Positions 53,498 through 63,118 of a DNA stretch of 64,000 nt are shown here, piece after piece. The translations under genes were made by a program, and so were the position numbers. The stretch spans positions 1 through 64,000 of the forward strand of contig NZ_JAFEMD010000005.1 in the NCBI RefSeq assembly GCF_016892765.1. Direction: 5' to 3'. Every line of letters starts with the position of its first letter. Positions within the stretch are counted from its first letter, which is position 1. The DNA comes from Microvirga arvi (GTDB lineage: Bacteria > Pseudomonadota > Alphaproteobacteria > Rhizobiales > Beijerinckiaceae). The notes beneath the pieces were generated by a model. It had not been told where the DNA came from. It searched no databases and was given only the letters and a program-made list of their open reading frames with translations.

Positions 53498-54913
53498 TCA
53501 GGCCTCGGCCAGAGCCTGTTTCCGCACACGCTGCGTCAGCTGCATGGGCAGGCCGCCCCGCGGCCTCAGGGTAATGCGCTGCACAGGAGCGACCTCGTGC
53601 CCCTCGACGAGATCGAGCCGCAGGGAACGGGCGATTGTCGCAAGAACGATCACCGCCTCCTGCAGCGAGAAGCTCGCGCCGATGCAGACCCTGGGGCCCG
53701 CTCCGAACGGCAGATAGGCAAAGCGGTCGATCCGCTTGCGGTTCTCAGGGAGAAAGCGCTCGGGCTGGAAGGCGTCGGGCTCGTCCCAAAGCTTCCGGTG
53801 CCGGTGAAGAACATAAGGGGCGATCACCACCATCGAGCCTGCCGGAATCTCCAGATCTCCGATCCTGTCGTCCTCAAGGGCCGTCCGGCTCATGTAAGGC
53901 GCCGGCGGATAAAGCCTGATCGCCTCGTCGATCACCGCACGGGTATAGACGAGGCGATCCAGATGACCGGGCTCGATCGGCCCGTCACCCAGCACTTCGT
54001 CCACCTCCCGTTCGACACGGACACGGGCCCGTTCGTCCTGCGAGAGAAGATAAAGCGACCAGGACAGGGCATTGGCCGTGGTCTCATGCCCGGCGCCGAT
54101 GAAGGTGACGATGTTCGTCCGCACCTCGATGTCGCTCAGCCCCTTGCCGGTTTCGGGATCCGCCGCCTCCAGGAGCAGGGTCAGGAGGTCCCGTGGAGCA
54201 GGCTCGCCGCGGGCAAGCAGCGCCTTGCGGGCCTCGATCAGCGCATTGACGGTCTCCTCGAAGAACTGGATCGACGGCCTTGCGCGCAGGCGCCCGATCC
54301 GGGGCACCCAGTCCGGGAATCCGAAGATGTCGAGCGGATCGACCCGGCCGAGCGCGTTGAAGTAGCGGGTGATGGCACGCCCCAGGGCATCGGGATCCTT
54401 CGGCACGCCCTGTGTAAAGATCGTCCGCTCGAGCACGTCGAGGGTGACCCGCGTCATGTCGAGGGCAGCATCGACCACCCGTCCCTCGGGGCGCCTCTGC
54501 CAGCGTTTGACGAGGCGTTCTGCCGCCTCGACCATATCCGGAAAGAAGCTGCTGACGGTCCGCGGCGTAAAGAGCGGCGCGATGGTGCGGCGCTGAAGCC
54601 TCCACTCGTCGCCCTCCGCCGTCACGAGCCCCCGTCCCAGGCCGGGAGCCAGGATCCGGATCTGCAGGTCGTCCTTGCGGTAGTTGGCGGCGTTATCCAC
54701 GAGGATGTGGCGGATGGCGACGGGATCGTTCACCACCGTCATACGACCCAGGGCCCCCTCGCCCGTGAGGATCGATTCCTCGAAATGCGCCTCCATCCAG
54801 GTATTCAGAGGATTCTCGCGCACGGCCCGCAAGAATGCGACCATGCCCAACGGCTCGGTGCGGGGCTTCGGGTGAGGCGGACGGAAAAGGGGCGCTTCCA
54901 GGGTGTCGCTCAT
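53498..54913 (-). CDS. Cytochrome P450
   Basis: A 471-residue P450. The heme motif FGAGPRVCIGASF places the thiolate ligand at Cys410. The I-helix oxygen-activating segment is AGHETT (274-279), and the K-helix ExxR is Glu330-Arg333. The PERF motif is FQPERFLP (near 382-389). No membrane anchor is visible, so it is soluble. The closest subfamily cannot be named from the sequence alone, and no redox partner gene is adjacent. It converges with sspB. Confidence 0.93.
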   Translation of the reverse strand: MSDTLEAPLFRPPHPKPRTEPLGMVAFLRAVRENPLNTWMEAHFEESILTGEGALGRMTVVNDPVAIRHILVDNAANYRKDDLQIRILAPGLGRGLVTAEGDEWRLQRRTIAPLFTPRTVSSFFPDMVEAAERLVKRWQRRPEGRVVDAALDMTRVTLDVLERTIFTQGVPKDPDALGRAITRYFNALGRVDPLDIFGFPDWVPRIGRLRARPSIQFFEETVNALIEARKALLARGEPAPRDLLTLLLEAADPETGKGLSDIEVRTNIVTFIGAGHETTANALSWSLYLLSQDERARVRVEREVDEVLGDGPIEPGHLDRLVYTRAVIDEAIRLYPPAPYMSRTALEDDRIGDLEIPAGSMVVIAPYVLHRHRKLWDEPDAFQPERFLPENRKRIDRFAYLPFGAGPRVCIGASFSLQEAVIVLATIARSLRLDLVEGHEVAPVQRITLRPRGGLPMQLTQRVRKQALAEA

Positions 54914-55002
54914 GCGAATTTACCAAGCCTCCGATGCGCGTTCGCAGTTGCGAGCGCCATCATTTGAGATAAGAACACGCAACTCCATCGAAAGAGGTCA
55001 GG

Positions 55003-56397
55003 ATGTCGCCCTCAACCCGCATCGAAACAGATACCTTCGGCCCCATCGACGTTCCCGCCGACAAGCTTTGGGGTGCGCAGACGCAGCGCTCTCTCCAAAA
55101 CTTCCGCATCGGGACGGACAGGATGCCGCTGCCCCTGGTCCATGCGCTGGCCATCGTGAAGCAGGCTGCCGCCCTTGTGAACAAGGATCTCGGCAAGCTG
55201 GAGCCGCGCCTGGCCGATGCGATTGCGAGTGCCGCCGCCGACGTGGTGCAGGGCAAGTATGACGATGAGTTCCCGCTCGTGGTGTATCAGACGGGCTCTG
55301 GCACCCAGTCCAACATGAACATGAACGAGGTTCTCTCGAACCTCGCCATCGAGCGCCTCGGCGGCGAGCGCGGCAGCAAGAAGCCGGTTCACCCGAACGA
55401 TCACGTGAACATGGGCCAGTCGTCGAACGACTCGTTCCCCACCGCCATGCATATTGCGGTTGCCCGCGAGGTTCATGACCGCCTGGTTCCGGCGCTCAGG
55501 CACCTGCACAAGGCGCTGAACGAGAAGGCCGAGGCCTTCAAGGACATCGTGAAGATCGGCCGCACGCACCTGCAGGATGCGACCCCGGTCACCCTCGGCC
55601 AGGAATTCTCCGGCTATGCCGCCCAGGTCCAGCTCGGCATCGCCCGCGTCGAACAGACCCTTCCCGGCATCTATGCTCTCGCCCAGGGCGGCACCGCCGT
55701 CGGCACGGGTCTCAACGCCCATCCGGAATTCGCGGATCGCTTCGCCTCGAAGGTGGTGGAACTGACGGCCCTGCCCTTCACTTCGGCTAGCAATAAGTTC
55801 GAGGCATTGGCTTCCAACGATGCTCTCGTCTACACCCATGGGGCGCTGGCAAGCCTCGCCGCCGGCCTGTTCAAGATCGCCAACGACATCCGCCTGATGG
55901 GCTCGGGCCCGCGCTCCGGCATCGGCGAGATCTCGCTGCCCGAGAACGAGCCCGGCTCGTCCATCATGCCCGGCAAGGTCAACCCGACCCAGGCCGAGGC
56001 CATGACGATGCTGTGCTGCCAGGTCGCCGGCAACCAGACCACGGTCACCTTCGCCGGAAGCCAGGGCCATTTCGAGCTCAACGTATTCAAACCGGTGATC
56101 GTGAACGCCGTGCTGCAGTCGATCCGTCTCATCGCGGACGGTGCGATCAGCTTCACTGACAATTGCGTCGTCGGCATCGAGCCGAACAGGGAACGCCTCG
56201 CCGAGCTGATGCAGCGCTCCCTGATGCTCGTCACGGCGCTCGCTCCGTCGATCGGCTACGACAAGGCGGCCGCCATCGCCAAGTCCGCGCATAAGAACGG
56301 CACAACCCTCAAGGAGGAAGCCCTCAAGGCCGGTGTGGCGGAAGACCACTTCCACGCCGTCGTGCGCCCCGAGACGATGCTTCAGCCGGGCGAATGA
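55003..56397 (+). CDS. fumC: Fumarate hydratase class II FumC
   Basis: A 464-residue class II fumarase of the aspartase superfamily, hydrating fumarate to malate in the TCA cycle. The signature [13 protein letters not shown] (about 318-330) is complete, with the superfamily's conserved [13 protein letters not shown] and [14 protein letters not shown] active-site stretches earlier. Length matches. AGGTCAGG precedes the ATG. A DUF4169 gene follows after 15 bp. Confidence 0.97.
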   Translation: MSPSTRIETDTFGPIDVPADKLWGAQTQRSLQNFRIGTDRMPLPLVHALAIVKQAAALVNKDLGKLEPRLADAIASAAADVVQGKYDDEFPLVVYQTGSGTQSNMNMNEVLSNLAIERLGGERGSKKPVHPNDHVNMGQSSNDSFPTAMHIAVAREVHDRLVPALRHLHKALNEKAEAFKDIVKIGRTHLQDATPVTLGQEFSGYAAQVQLGIARVEQTLPGIYALAQGGTAVGTGLNAHPEFADRFASKVVELTALPFTSASNKFEALASNDALVYTHGALASLAAGLFKIANDIRLMGSGPRSGIGEISLPENEPGSSIMPGKVNPTQAEAMTMLCCQVAGNQTTVTFAGSQGHFELNVFKPVIVNAVLQSIRLIADGAISFTDNCVVGIEPNRERLAELMQRSLMLVTALAPSIGYDKAAAIAKSAHKNGTTLKEEALKAGVAEDHFHAVVRPETMLQPGE

Positions 56398-56412
56398 GAT
56401 AGAACAAGCGCC

Positions 56413-56601
56413 ATGGCTGAGATCATCAATCTGCGCCAGGCGCGCAAGCACAAGGCGCGGGCCGAGAAGGAGGCCCGCGCCGACGAGAACCGCATCGCGT
56501 TTGGCCGCACCAAGGCCGAGAAGGACCTGACAAAAGCCGAGCAGGATCTGGCGAAGAGCCGCCTCGACGCTCACAAGCGCGATCCCGACGAGACGCCGTG
56601 A
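56413..56601 (+). CDS. DUF4169 family protein
   Basis: A 62-residue basic, coiled protein of DUF4169: MAEIINLRQARKHKARAEKEARADENRIAFGRTKAEK. Nothing is known of its function. Its stop codon directly precedes the ATG of the next gene, so the two are translated as a pair. Confidence 0.85.
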   Translation: MAEIINLRQARKHKARAEKEARADENRIAFGRTKAEKDLTKAEQDLAKSRLDAHKRDPDETP

Positions 56602-56859
56602 ATGGGCTTTGCCGTCGTCAAGCGCTCCGTGTCCATCGCCGGCCACCGGACGAGCATCTCCCTCGAGGAGCCTTTCTGGGAGGGCTTAAGGGAGATCGCG
56701 GAGCGGGAGAAACTCTCCATTCAGGCCCTGATCGGGCGCATCGACGCGGAACGGGGCGAGCAGAACCTGTCCTCGGCCATTCGCGTGTTCGTGCTGACCG
56801 ATCTGCGCCATCGCCTGGGCGAGGCCAAGGCGGATCAGCGGGTTGGCGAGGTGCCATAG
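56602..56859 (+). CDS. Ribbon-helix-helix protein
   Basis: An 85-residue protein with an RHH-4 type fold: VVKRSVSIAGHRTSISLEEPFWEGLREIAEREKLSIQALIGRID. The first strand, RSVSIAGHRTSISL, would pair in a dimer to contact DNA. Such proteins often act as small regulators. It follows the DUF4169 gene with no gap and its 3' end overlaps the convergent AsmA gene by 25 bp. Confidence 0.82.
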   Translation: MGFAVVKRSVSIAGHRTSISLEEPFWEGLREIAEREKLSIQALIGRIDAERGEQNLSSAIRVFVLTDLRHRLGEAKADQRVGEVP

Positions 56860-59800
56860 ACCGACGGCGGAGGTCTGACCTCGACCGGCGGGTTCAGGGG
56901 TGGCACGGAAATCTGCGACGGCGGCGTGTCGGTCTCCGGCTGGTTCTGCTGCTCCGACTGCAGCCGCTCCGCCTCGCGGCGGGCCCGCTCGGCCTCGGCC
57001 CGAGCCCTCGCCTGGCGCAACGCCTCCTCTTCCGCTGCCCTCGCCCTCTGCCGTTCGGCCTCGCGCTGCGCATCGATCTGACGCTGTCGCTCCGCCGCAG
57101 CCCGCTCGAAGGCCTCGATTTTTTCCAGCTCTCGCTTGAGAACGATGGCGGCCAGCCCATTGCGGAACGGACCCGCATCGACCTGCCGGACAGGGGCTGA
57201 CAGAGAGCCCTGCCAGTTCAAGCCAATGGATGGCGGGGCGCCGGCCCACTCGGGCGGGGCGGCCTTCGCCGTGAGGGAGCCGCGGGCATCGAGCTGCAGG
57301 GTCTTCAAGTCGTATGTGATTCCGCCCTGCCAGATGGCGGGCCCGCTTTCGGCCACGAAGGGCGAGAGCCGCAGCAACCCACCGACGAGAGCCGCTGATG
57401 TCCGAACCGTGCCGGCGTTGAAGGGGGCACGCCCGAGCTCGATCCCGAAGATCGCCTCCGCCTTGCCTTCGACCAGCGGATCGTTCTCCGCAAGCGCGCG
57501 CTTGAGGGCCCTGTCGAATACGTTCGGATCAGCTGCGGGGATGCGCAGATTCGTAACCTGCCAGTCACCGGCCCCGCCGAGATTGGTCACAAGCTCGGAG
57601 AGGCTCGAGCCCGCGGCCCCGAACCGGAGGGGACCGGACAGGACGGCCTCGAAGGGGGTGGAGCCGGTCAGAGCCCACAGAGGCACGCGATCAAGGGCCC
57701 CCTCGCCAACGATGGTGGCAAGGGCTCCCTGCCGGGTGATCGTGGTTGTCCCCGTGATCCTTCCTGAGCCGATCGTCGCATCGAGATTGCGGATGGAGAT
57801 GCCATCCGGCTGCGCCCCGACGACGAAGGAGGCACGTGTGGCCTGGAGTCCGCGGCCCAGGTCGAGCGTACCGGCCCGGAACGTCACCTGCCCACCAGAG
57901 ACGAGGCGTCCGCTCTGGCCAAACCGGGCATTGGACCAGATCGACGTTGCGCTTTGATCGCCCGGTATGTTGAGGGATAGGGCTGCCACGAGCCAGGGCA
58001 TGGAGAGGCGGCCTAAGGAAACGTCTCCACTGATCTCCGAGCGGGACGCTGCCACGAGGCGCGCCTGCACAGGGTCGTTCGAGATCTTGGCGTTGATATC
58101 GAGGAGGGTCGCCCCCCGCTCCCGACCGAGGGTCACCCGCCCACTCACCGGCATCGGCGGAGTCACGCCGGCCCCGTCTCCCAGCAGGAGCAGGAAAGGC
58201 GTGATGTCGGGTGTCGCGATCTCGGCCTCGCCGCTGTCCACCACATCGTCGCCTGCGCTCAGGGCGAACGGCCGCGTGGTCGCCACCTTCACACCTGCAA
58301 TGTCGCCGGCGAGTGTGACGTTGAACAGCCCGGAGCCCACACGGGACCCGCGGAGATCGACCCGGGAGGGACGGTTCAGGCCGGCCATGTTCGCCCGGTT
58401 CACCCAGCGCCCGGTGTTCTCGGTGGAGAGACCGAGGATGAGGCTCTCGGTCCGCCCGTCGATGGATTCGACTTGGCCTTCGAAGGGACCGCCCGCCACG
58501 CGACCGGTCGCGGTCGTGCGCAAGCGCAGCTCGTTCGAGCCGGGAACGGGCGCCACCCGTTCGGACGCGACGTCCAGGTCGAGCGCGCCTTCACGGACGA
58601 AGTACGGCACGAGCTTGGAGATTCCGCCGATCCAGACGCTTCCCAGGAGATCGACCAGAGGATCGGCACGCTGGGCGGTGACCTTGCCGGAGATCCGGCC
58701 CGAGCCATCCGGAGCGATCCGCCCGCGCACCCGGGCATTGGCGCCGGCGAGATCCACGATGTCGAGGGTCTCGACGAGCAGCGCCGGGCCGTCGGAGAGA
58801 ATGCGGGCCGTGATCCGCCCTGTCGCCGGGCTCTTGCCGGCGCTGACCCCGCGCGCATCCAGAATGAAGCCGACATCGAGATTCTCGGTGGCTTGGAAGA
58901 TGCTTGAGACCTGCGGCAGATCGTCGAGGTTCAGGCTTTGGATGGCAACCTGCGCCTCCAGCCTTCCGCGCTCGCTCGCCTCCGGCGCCGTGTAGCGAAC
59001 ATTCCCGGTGAGCGTCGACTCACCCATCTTCAGCCGCAGGCGGTTGAAGGAGAGGACGGGATTCGAGAACGCAACCTCCGATGACGCTTCGATCTTTCGT
59101 CCGTCCAATGCCGTCAGCAGAGGCGAGTTGAGGCCAATGCGGGCAAGATAGCGCGCCAGACGGTCGGATGCGCCGGAGGCAAGGGCCACCTTGCCGTTGA
59201 TGCCGCCCCTGGTGGTCAGTCCGAGCTGCCCTTCGAGGGCCACCTTGGTATCGCCCGGAGCATTGAACTCGATCCGGTCCAGCCGTGCCCGGCCCGTGTC
59301 CAGGGACAGGCGCAGGACGGCGTTGGTCAGATCCTCCTGGCCCAGGCCGATGCTGTCGAGCTTGAGGTCGAGATCGATCGGCACCCGGATCAGCGGCAGG
59401 GACCATTGCTGGAGCCTGCTTTTAAAATCCTGCCCGTTCGAGGAGAGGATGAAGCTGTCCGCATCGAGTCGGCGCCCTTCGAGCCGCAGCGAAATGCGCG
59501 GATCGTTGAGCCCGATGCGGCCCTCTCCGGTCATGCGCAGGCTCGCACCGCCCTCGCCCGCTTCCAGGCTCACGGGATTGAGCTCGACGGCACCCGGAAC
59601 CGTCTTGAACTCCGTCTCGACGACGATCGGGATCGGGATGCCGGCAGCGGCCACCTGCGCCGGCGGTCCGAACAGGACCTTCGCCTTGCCGGACACATTC
59701 GGTGTCGCGGCCTCGCCGGTGCCTTCGTTCAAGCCCAGCCGGGCATCGAGATCGAAGCGCGGATAGATGTCGCCTCCGCCCGAGAGCTTCACCTGGATGG

Positions 59801-60401
59801 TCTTGTCCTCGCCCAGCTCCCCGGTCACGAGGCGGAAGGGGATCCCGGACGTCGTCCCCTCGACGCGCCAGGGGCCGATGAGCTTCTGCCCCTCGATGAG
59901 GACGTTCTCCGCAAAGGCCTGATTGGTGCGGCCGGTGCTTGCGCTCTGGGTGGTGACGAGAAGCTGGCCGACGGCGAGGTTCTCGATGGCCCACTCACGG
60001 GCCCTCGCGCTGCCGGACACCAGCTCCGGCGGCAGGCGCCACTCGCCGTCTCCGGCAACCGGAATGCGGATGTCGGCGCGCGCCACCCGCGTTTCGGTGA
60101 AACGCACTTCGCCCCGCAGCAGCGGCGTCAGGGCGACCTCCGCCCAGACGCTGTCAGCCGTCAGAACTGGCGAGTCCGGCGTCTTCCCGCCGAGCCTCAG
60201 GCGGTCGAGAATGATCCTCGGCTCAGGCAACAGACGGATGCTGATATTGCCTTCCGTCTGAGCCTCGGTGCCGGAGGCGCGCGCAATCGCCTGGTCGATC
60301 GCGTCGCGATAGGCCTCCCACGGGATGAAGGGAGGCGCCGCCACGGCAATCGCCAGGATCAGGATCACGATGGATGCGATGATCGTCAGGATATCGCGCA
60401 A
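56835..60401 (-). CDS. AsmA family envelope protein
   Basis: An 1188-residue protein of the AsmA/TamB-like superfamily. It has an N-terminal membrane anchor (about 3-26, ILTIIASIVILILAIAVAAP), then a long beta-rich region with several AsmA repeats (for example the NISIRLLPEPRIILDRLRLGG motif near 52-72 and a terminal FNAGTVRTSAALVGGLLRLS-like part near 1020). The end is unusual: about 1105-1188 is a highly charged coiled-coil-like, Glu/Ala/Arg-rich segment followed by a Pro-rich tail. AsmA proteins act in outer-membrane lipid homeostasis. Family length varies, so the size is not odd. Confidence 0.88.
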   Translation of the reverse strand: MRDILTIIASIVILILAIAVAAPPFIPWEAYRDAIDQAIARASGTEAQTEGNISIRLLPEPRIILDRLRLGGKTPDSPVLTADSVWAEVALTPLLRGEVRFTETRVARADIRIPVAGDGEWRLPPELVSGSARAREWAIENLAVGQLLVTTQSASTGRTNQAFAENVLIEGQKLIGPWRVEGTTSGIPFRLVTGELGEDKTIQVKLSGGGDIYPRFDLDARLGLNEGTGEAATPNVSGKAKVLFGPPAQVAAAGIPIPIVVETEFKTVPGAVELNPVSLEAGEGGASLRMTGEGRIGLNDPRISLRLEGRRLDADSFILSSNGQDFKSRLQQWSLPLIRVPIDLDLKLDSIGLGQEDLTNAVLRLSLDTGRARLDRIEFNAPGDTKVALEGQLGLTTRGGINGKVALASGASDRLARYLARIGLNSPLLTALDGRKIEASSEVAFSNPVLSFNRLRLKMGESTLTGNVRYTAPEASERGRLEAQVAIQSLNLDDLPQVSSIFQATENLDVGFILDARGVSAGKSPATGRITARILSDGPALLVETLDIVDLAGANARVRGRIAPDGSGRISGKVTAQRADPLVDLLGSVWIGGISKLVPYFVREGALDLDVASERVAPVPGSNELRLRTTATGRVAGGPFEGQVESIDGRTESLILGLSTENTGRWVNRANMAGLNRPSRVDLRGSRVGSGLFNVTLAGDIAGVKVATTRPFALSAGDDVVDSGEAEIATPDITPFLLLLGDGAGVTPPMPVSGRVTLGRERGATLLDINAKISNDPVQARLVAASRSEISGDVSLGRLSMPWLVAALSLNIPGDQSATSIWSNARFGQSGRLVSGGQVTFRAGTLDLGRGLQATRASFVVGAQPDGISIRNLDATIGSGRITGTTTITRQGALATIVGEGALDRVPLWALTGSTPFEAVLSGPLRFGAAGSSLSELVTNLGGAGDWQVTNLRIPAADPNVFDRALKRALAENDPLVEGKAEAIFGIELGRAPFNAGTVRTSAALVGGLLRLSPFVAESGPAIWQGGITYDLKTLQLDARGSLTAKAAPPEWAGAPPSIGLNWQGSLSAPVRQVDAGPFRNGLAAIVLKRELEKIEAFERAAAERQRQIDAQREAERQRARAAEEEALRQARARAEAERARREAERLQSEQQNQPETDTPPSQISVPPLNPPVEVRPPPSVYGTSPTR

Positions 60402-60484
60402 GAGGCTGTCATTTCTCCGTTACTCTGAGACGTCCTTACCCCATGACGGCAAGGACCGGGAGCGCCGTTCACCGTGTTCCACCA

Positions 60485-61939
60485 TCAAAGCGCGATGATC
60501 TTGCCCGGATTCATGATGTTGTGCGGATCGATCGCCTGTTTCAAGACGCGCATGAGGCCCAGGGCGGCTGGGCCGTGCTCGATCTCCAGGTACTTCATCT
60601 TCTTTTGCCCGACCCCATGCTCGCCCGTGCAGGTGCCCTCCATGGCCACCGCCCGCCGCACCAGCCGGTCGACGAAGGCCTCGCAAGCCTCGATCTCCGC
60701 CGGATCGTCCGTGTTCACGAGGGGTTGGACATGGAAATTGCCGTCGCCCACATGGCCGACGATGGGAGCGACGAGACCGCTCTCCAGGATGTCCTGCTTC
60801 GTGGCATCGACACATTCGGCCAGCCGCGAGATCGGCACGCAGACGTCCGTCGCCACGGACTGGGCTCCCGGCCGCAGCCCCTTGGCGGCCCAATACGCAT
60901 CGTGCCGCGCCTGCCAGAGGCGCGAGCGGTCCTCGGGCTTCGTGGCCCATTCGAAGGGGCCTCCGCTGAACTCGGCTGCGATTTCGCCGAAACGCTCGGC
61001 CTGCTCCTGCACGCCGGCTTCGGAGCCGTGGAATTCCAGCAGCAGCAGGGGGCTCTCCGGCAGGGAGAGCTTGGAATGGAGGTTGACCGCCCTCACCTGC
61101 ACCTCATCGAGCAACTCGATACGGGCCACCGGGATGCCTGACTGGATCGTCATGATCACGGCGTCGCAGGCTGCCTTGACCGATGGGAACGGGCAGATGC
61201 CGGCCGAGATCGCCTCCGGGATGCCGTGGAGCTTCAGGGTGATCTCGGTGATGATGCCCAGCGTTCCCTCCGAGCCGATGAGAAGACGGGTGAGATCGTA
61301 GCCCGCCGAGCTTTTCTTGGCGCGGCTTGCCGTCCTCACGATTTCGCCATCGGGCAGCACGGCGGTGAGCGCCAGGACCACGTCCTTCATGGTTCCGTAG
61401 CGCACCGCATTGGTGCCCGACGCCCGGGTTGCGGCCATGCCGCCGATGGAGGCGTCCGCGCCGGGATCGATGGGGAAGAACAATCCCTTATCCCGCAGAT
61501 GCTCGTTCAACTCCTTGCGGGTCACGCCCGCCTCGACCACGCAGTCGAGATCCTCGTCATGGACCGCGATGATGCGCTTCATCAGGCTCAGGTCGATGGA
61601 GACGCCCCCATAGGGAGCATTGACGTGCCCTTCCAGAGACGTGCCGGTGCCATAGGGAATGATCGGGATCTCGTGGGCAGCGCAGAGCTTGACCATCTCA
61701 GCCACCTCCTCCGTCGTCCTGGGATAGACGACGATGTCCGGCGGCTGGTTCTTCACCCAGGTCAGCGAGTGCCCGTGCTGCTCACGCACCGCAGCCGAGG
61801 TCACGACACGGTCGCTGAAACGCTCCGAAAGCTCGGTGAGGAGGGAGGCGAGTGAGGCATCCGTCGGCTTCTGGCGGACGGTAACATCGGGCGCATTCAT
61901 GAAGGCTTCAGATCCGGTTGTGATGCTCAAGTGACCCAT
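60485..61939 (-). CDS. FAD-linked oxidoreductase, D-lactate dehydrogenase (LDHD/GlcD-type)
   Basis: A 484-residue FAD-binding oxidoreductase of the vanillyl-alcohol-oxidase superfamily. It has the N-terminal FAD domain motif IPIIPYGTGTSLEGHVNA (about 93-110), a GGMAATRASGTNAVRYGTMKD stretch, and the C-terminal catalytic HGVGQKKMKYL segment. Closest in pattern to cytochrome-linked D-lactate dehydrogenase or glycolate oxidase GlcD; the two cannot be separated without comparison. The start is uncertain between 61939 and 61900. No lactate transporter is adjacent. Confidence 0.88.
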   Translation of the reverse strand: MGHLSITTGSEAFMNAPDVTVRQKPTDASLASLLTELSERFSDRVVTSAAVREQHGHSLTWVKNQPPDIVVYPRTTEEVAEMVKLCAAHEIPIIPYGTGTSLEGHVNAPYGGVSIDLSLMKRIIAVHDEDLDCVVEAGVTRKELNEHLRDKGLFFPIDPGADASIGGMAATRASGTNAVRYGTMKDVVLALTAVLPDGEIVRTASRAKKSSAGYDLTRLLIGSEGTLGIITEITLKLHGIPEAISAGICPFPSVKAACDAVIMTIQSGIPVARIELLDEVQVRAVNLHSKLSLPESPLLLLEFHGSEAGVQEQAERFGEIAAEFSGGPFEWATKPEDRSRLWQARHDAYWAAKGLRPGAQSVATDVCVPISRLAECVDATKQDILESGLVAPIVGHVGDGNFHVQPLVNTDDPAEIEACEAFVDRLVRRAVAMEGTCTGEHGVGQKKMKYLEIEHGPAALGLMRVLKQAIDPHNIMNPGKIIAL

Positions 61940-62082
61940 AGCTACCAGAACCGTTGCAAAGGCAACACTCCGGATGAGAAAGATGCCGCACCCTCATGCA
62001 CAACCCGCCGCAACATGCTAATATTGTTGCTTCAGACAGAAAGGGATGAGCATCTGAGAGACCTCGAGGGACGAGACTGAGG

Positions 62083-62625
62083 ATGGAAAAGCGGACACCC
62101 GTCTTTTTCTTTGCACCCTTCGTGTCCTCCACGATGCGGGTCGAGTCCGCTTGGATCGACTACAACGGCCACATGAACATGGCCTATTACCACGTGCTCT
62201 TCGACAGGGCCGTAGAGGAAGGCTTCAGCCTGGTCGGCCTTGGCCACGATTATCTGGAAAAGCGCAAGGCCTCCTTCTTCGCGGCCGAAATCCACACGCT
62301 TTACAAGCGTGAATTGAAGCTGCACGACCACGTGCGTGTTACGCTCCAGCTTGTCGATTACGACGAGAAGCGTATCCATTACTACATGGAAATCCGCCAT
62401 GCCACTGAGGGCTGGGTTGCCGCCGCCATGGAGGGTCTGTCCCTGCATGTGGACATGGAAACCCGGAAGGTCAGCCCGTTCCCGGATGACATCCTGGCCA
62501 ACCTCGCCGTCATGAAGACCACTCATCACCGCCTGCCCAAGCCGCAGAACCTGGGCCGCGTGATCGGCATTCCGCGCAAGGCGGAGATTGAAGAGGCCCT
62601 GTCGGCTTCAGGCACTCGCCACTAG
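62083..62625 (+). CDS. Hotdog-fold acyl-CoA thioesterase family protein
   Basis: A 180-residue hotdog-fold protein with the diagnostic WIDYNGHMNMAYYHVLFDRA (about 25-44), whose aspartate is the catalytic residue of 4-hydroxybenzoyl-CoA thioesterase-like enzymes, followed by ESFFAAEIHTLY-like and RVTLQLVDYDEKRIHYYMEIRH. Substrate unknown. It stands alone. The stop codon lies at the start of a palindromic repeat. Confidence 0.88.
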   Translation: MEKRTPVFFFAPFVSSTMRVESAWIDYNGHMNMAYYHVLFDRAVEEGFSLVGLGHDYLEKRKASFFAAEIHTLYKRELKLHDHVRVTLQLVDYDEKRIHYYMEIRHATEGWVAAAMEGLSLHVDMETRKVSPFPDDILANLAVMKTTHHRLPKPQNLGRVIGIPRKAEIEEALSASGTRH

Positions 62626-62685
62626 CGCATCGTACGGACCCAGAGGGCCGCGCCCAACGCTGCGCTGCTTTTGGATCCGATGCTC
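62625..62685. repeat. Interspersed palindromic repeat, copy C
   Basis: A shorter version of copies A and B: GCGCATCGTACGGACC then CGCGCCCAACG and TTTTGGATCCGATGCTC. The last base of the thioesterase stop codon is its first base. Confidence 0.75.
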
Positions 62686-62969
62686 TAGCAGCTGATCGAG
62701 CCGCGCGGGCAGCCGGCGCGGGGAAGCGGAGCCAATGAGCGTTGAGGGAAGAGGCGCTCCCGCTGGATGTCTTGGCGGATCTGGTTGTTCTCCATCTGGA
62801 TCCGCTCCTCCAGGTTCAGAAGCCGCTGATCCTGTTGGATCCGCCGGTTGATATCTCTCGTGCTCCGCTCCGATGGGCTGACCCGGGGCAGGCGCGTCTG
62901 GGCGGCCACAGGGACGGCCAAGGGCAGGATGAGGCTTGAGACGATGGCAAGGGCCACCACGAAACGCAT
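62685..62969 (-). CDS. Secreted Gln/Arg-rich hypothetical protein
   Basis: A 94-residue protein with a signal peptide (MRFVVALAIVSSLILPLAVPVAA, cleaved near 23). The mature part is rich in Arg, Gln and Asn, helical (RDINRRIQQDQRLLNLEERIQMENNQIRQDIQ), and ends with a Cys-containing tail GCPRGSISC. The GAATGTCC region before the start gives a weak ribosome site. No family is recognised. It is an exported coiled helical protein. Confidence 0.6.
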   Translation of the reverse strand: MRFVVALAIVSSLILPLAVPVAAQTRLPRVSPSERSTRDINRRIQQDQRLLNLEERIQMENNQIRQDIQRERLFPQRSLAPLPRAGCPRGSISC

Positions 62970-63118
62970 GGGACATTCCTCTTTGGTCCTTCATCCCCAT
63001 ATGAGGATGAGGCCTCTCCTCAACAATGACTTCCTGGCCTCGAAAGTTCGCGCCTGCGGCAGGATCGACAGGCAATCCGGGCTCGACGCCGTTCGCCTTT
63101 TGATCCATGGTCCCGCCG

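Noticed and set aside
55012..56646. 544-residue minus-strand open frame
   Set aside because: Antisense of fumC with no recognisable domain and no ribosome site.
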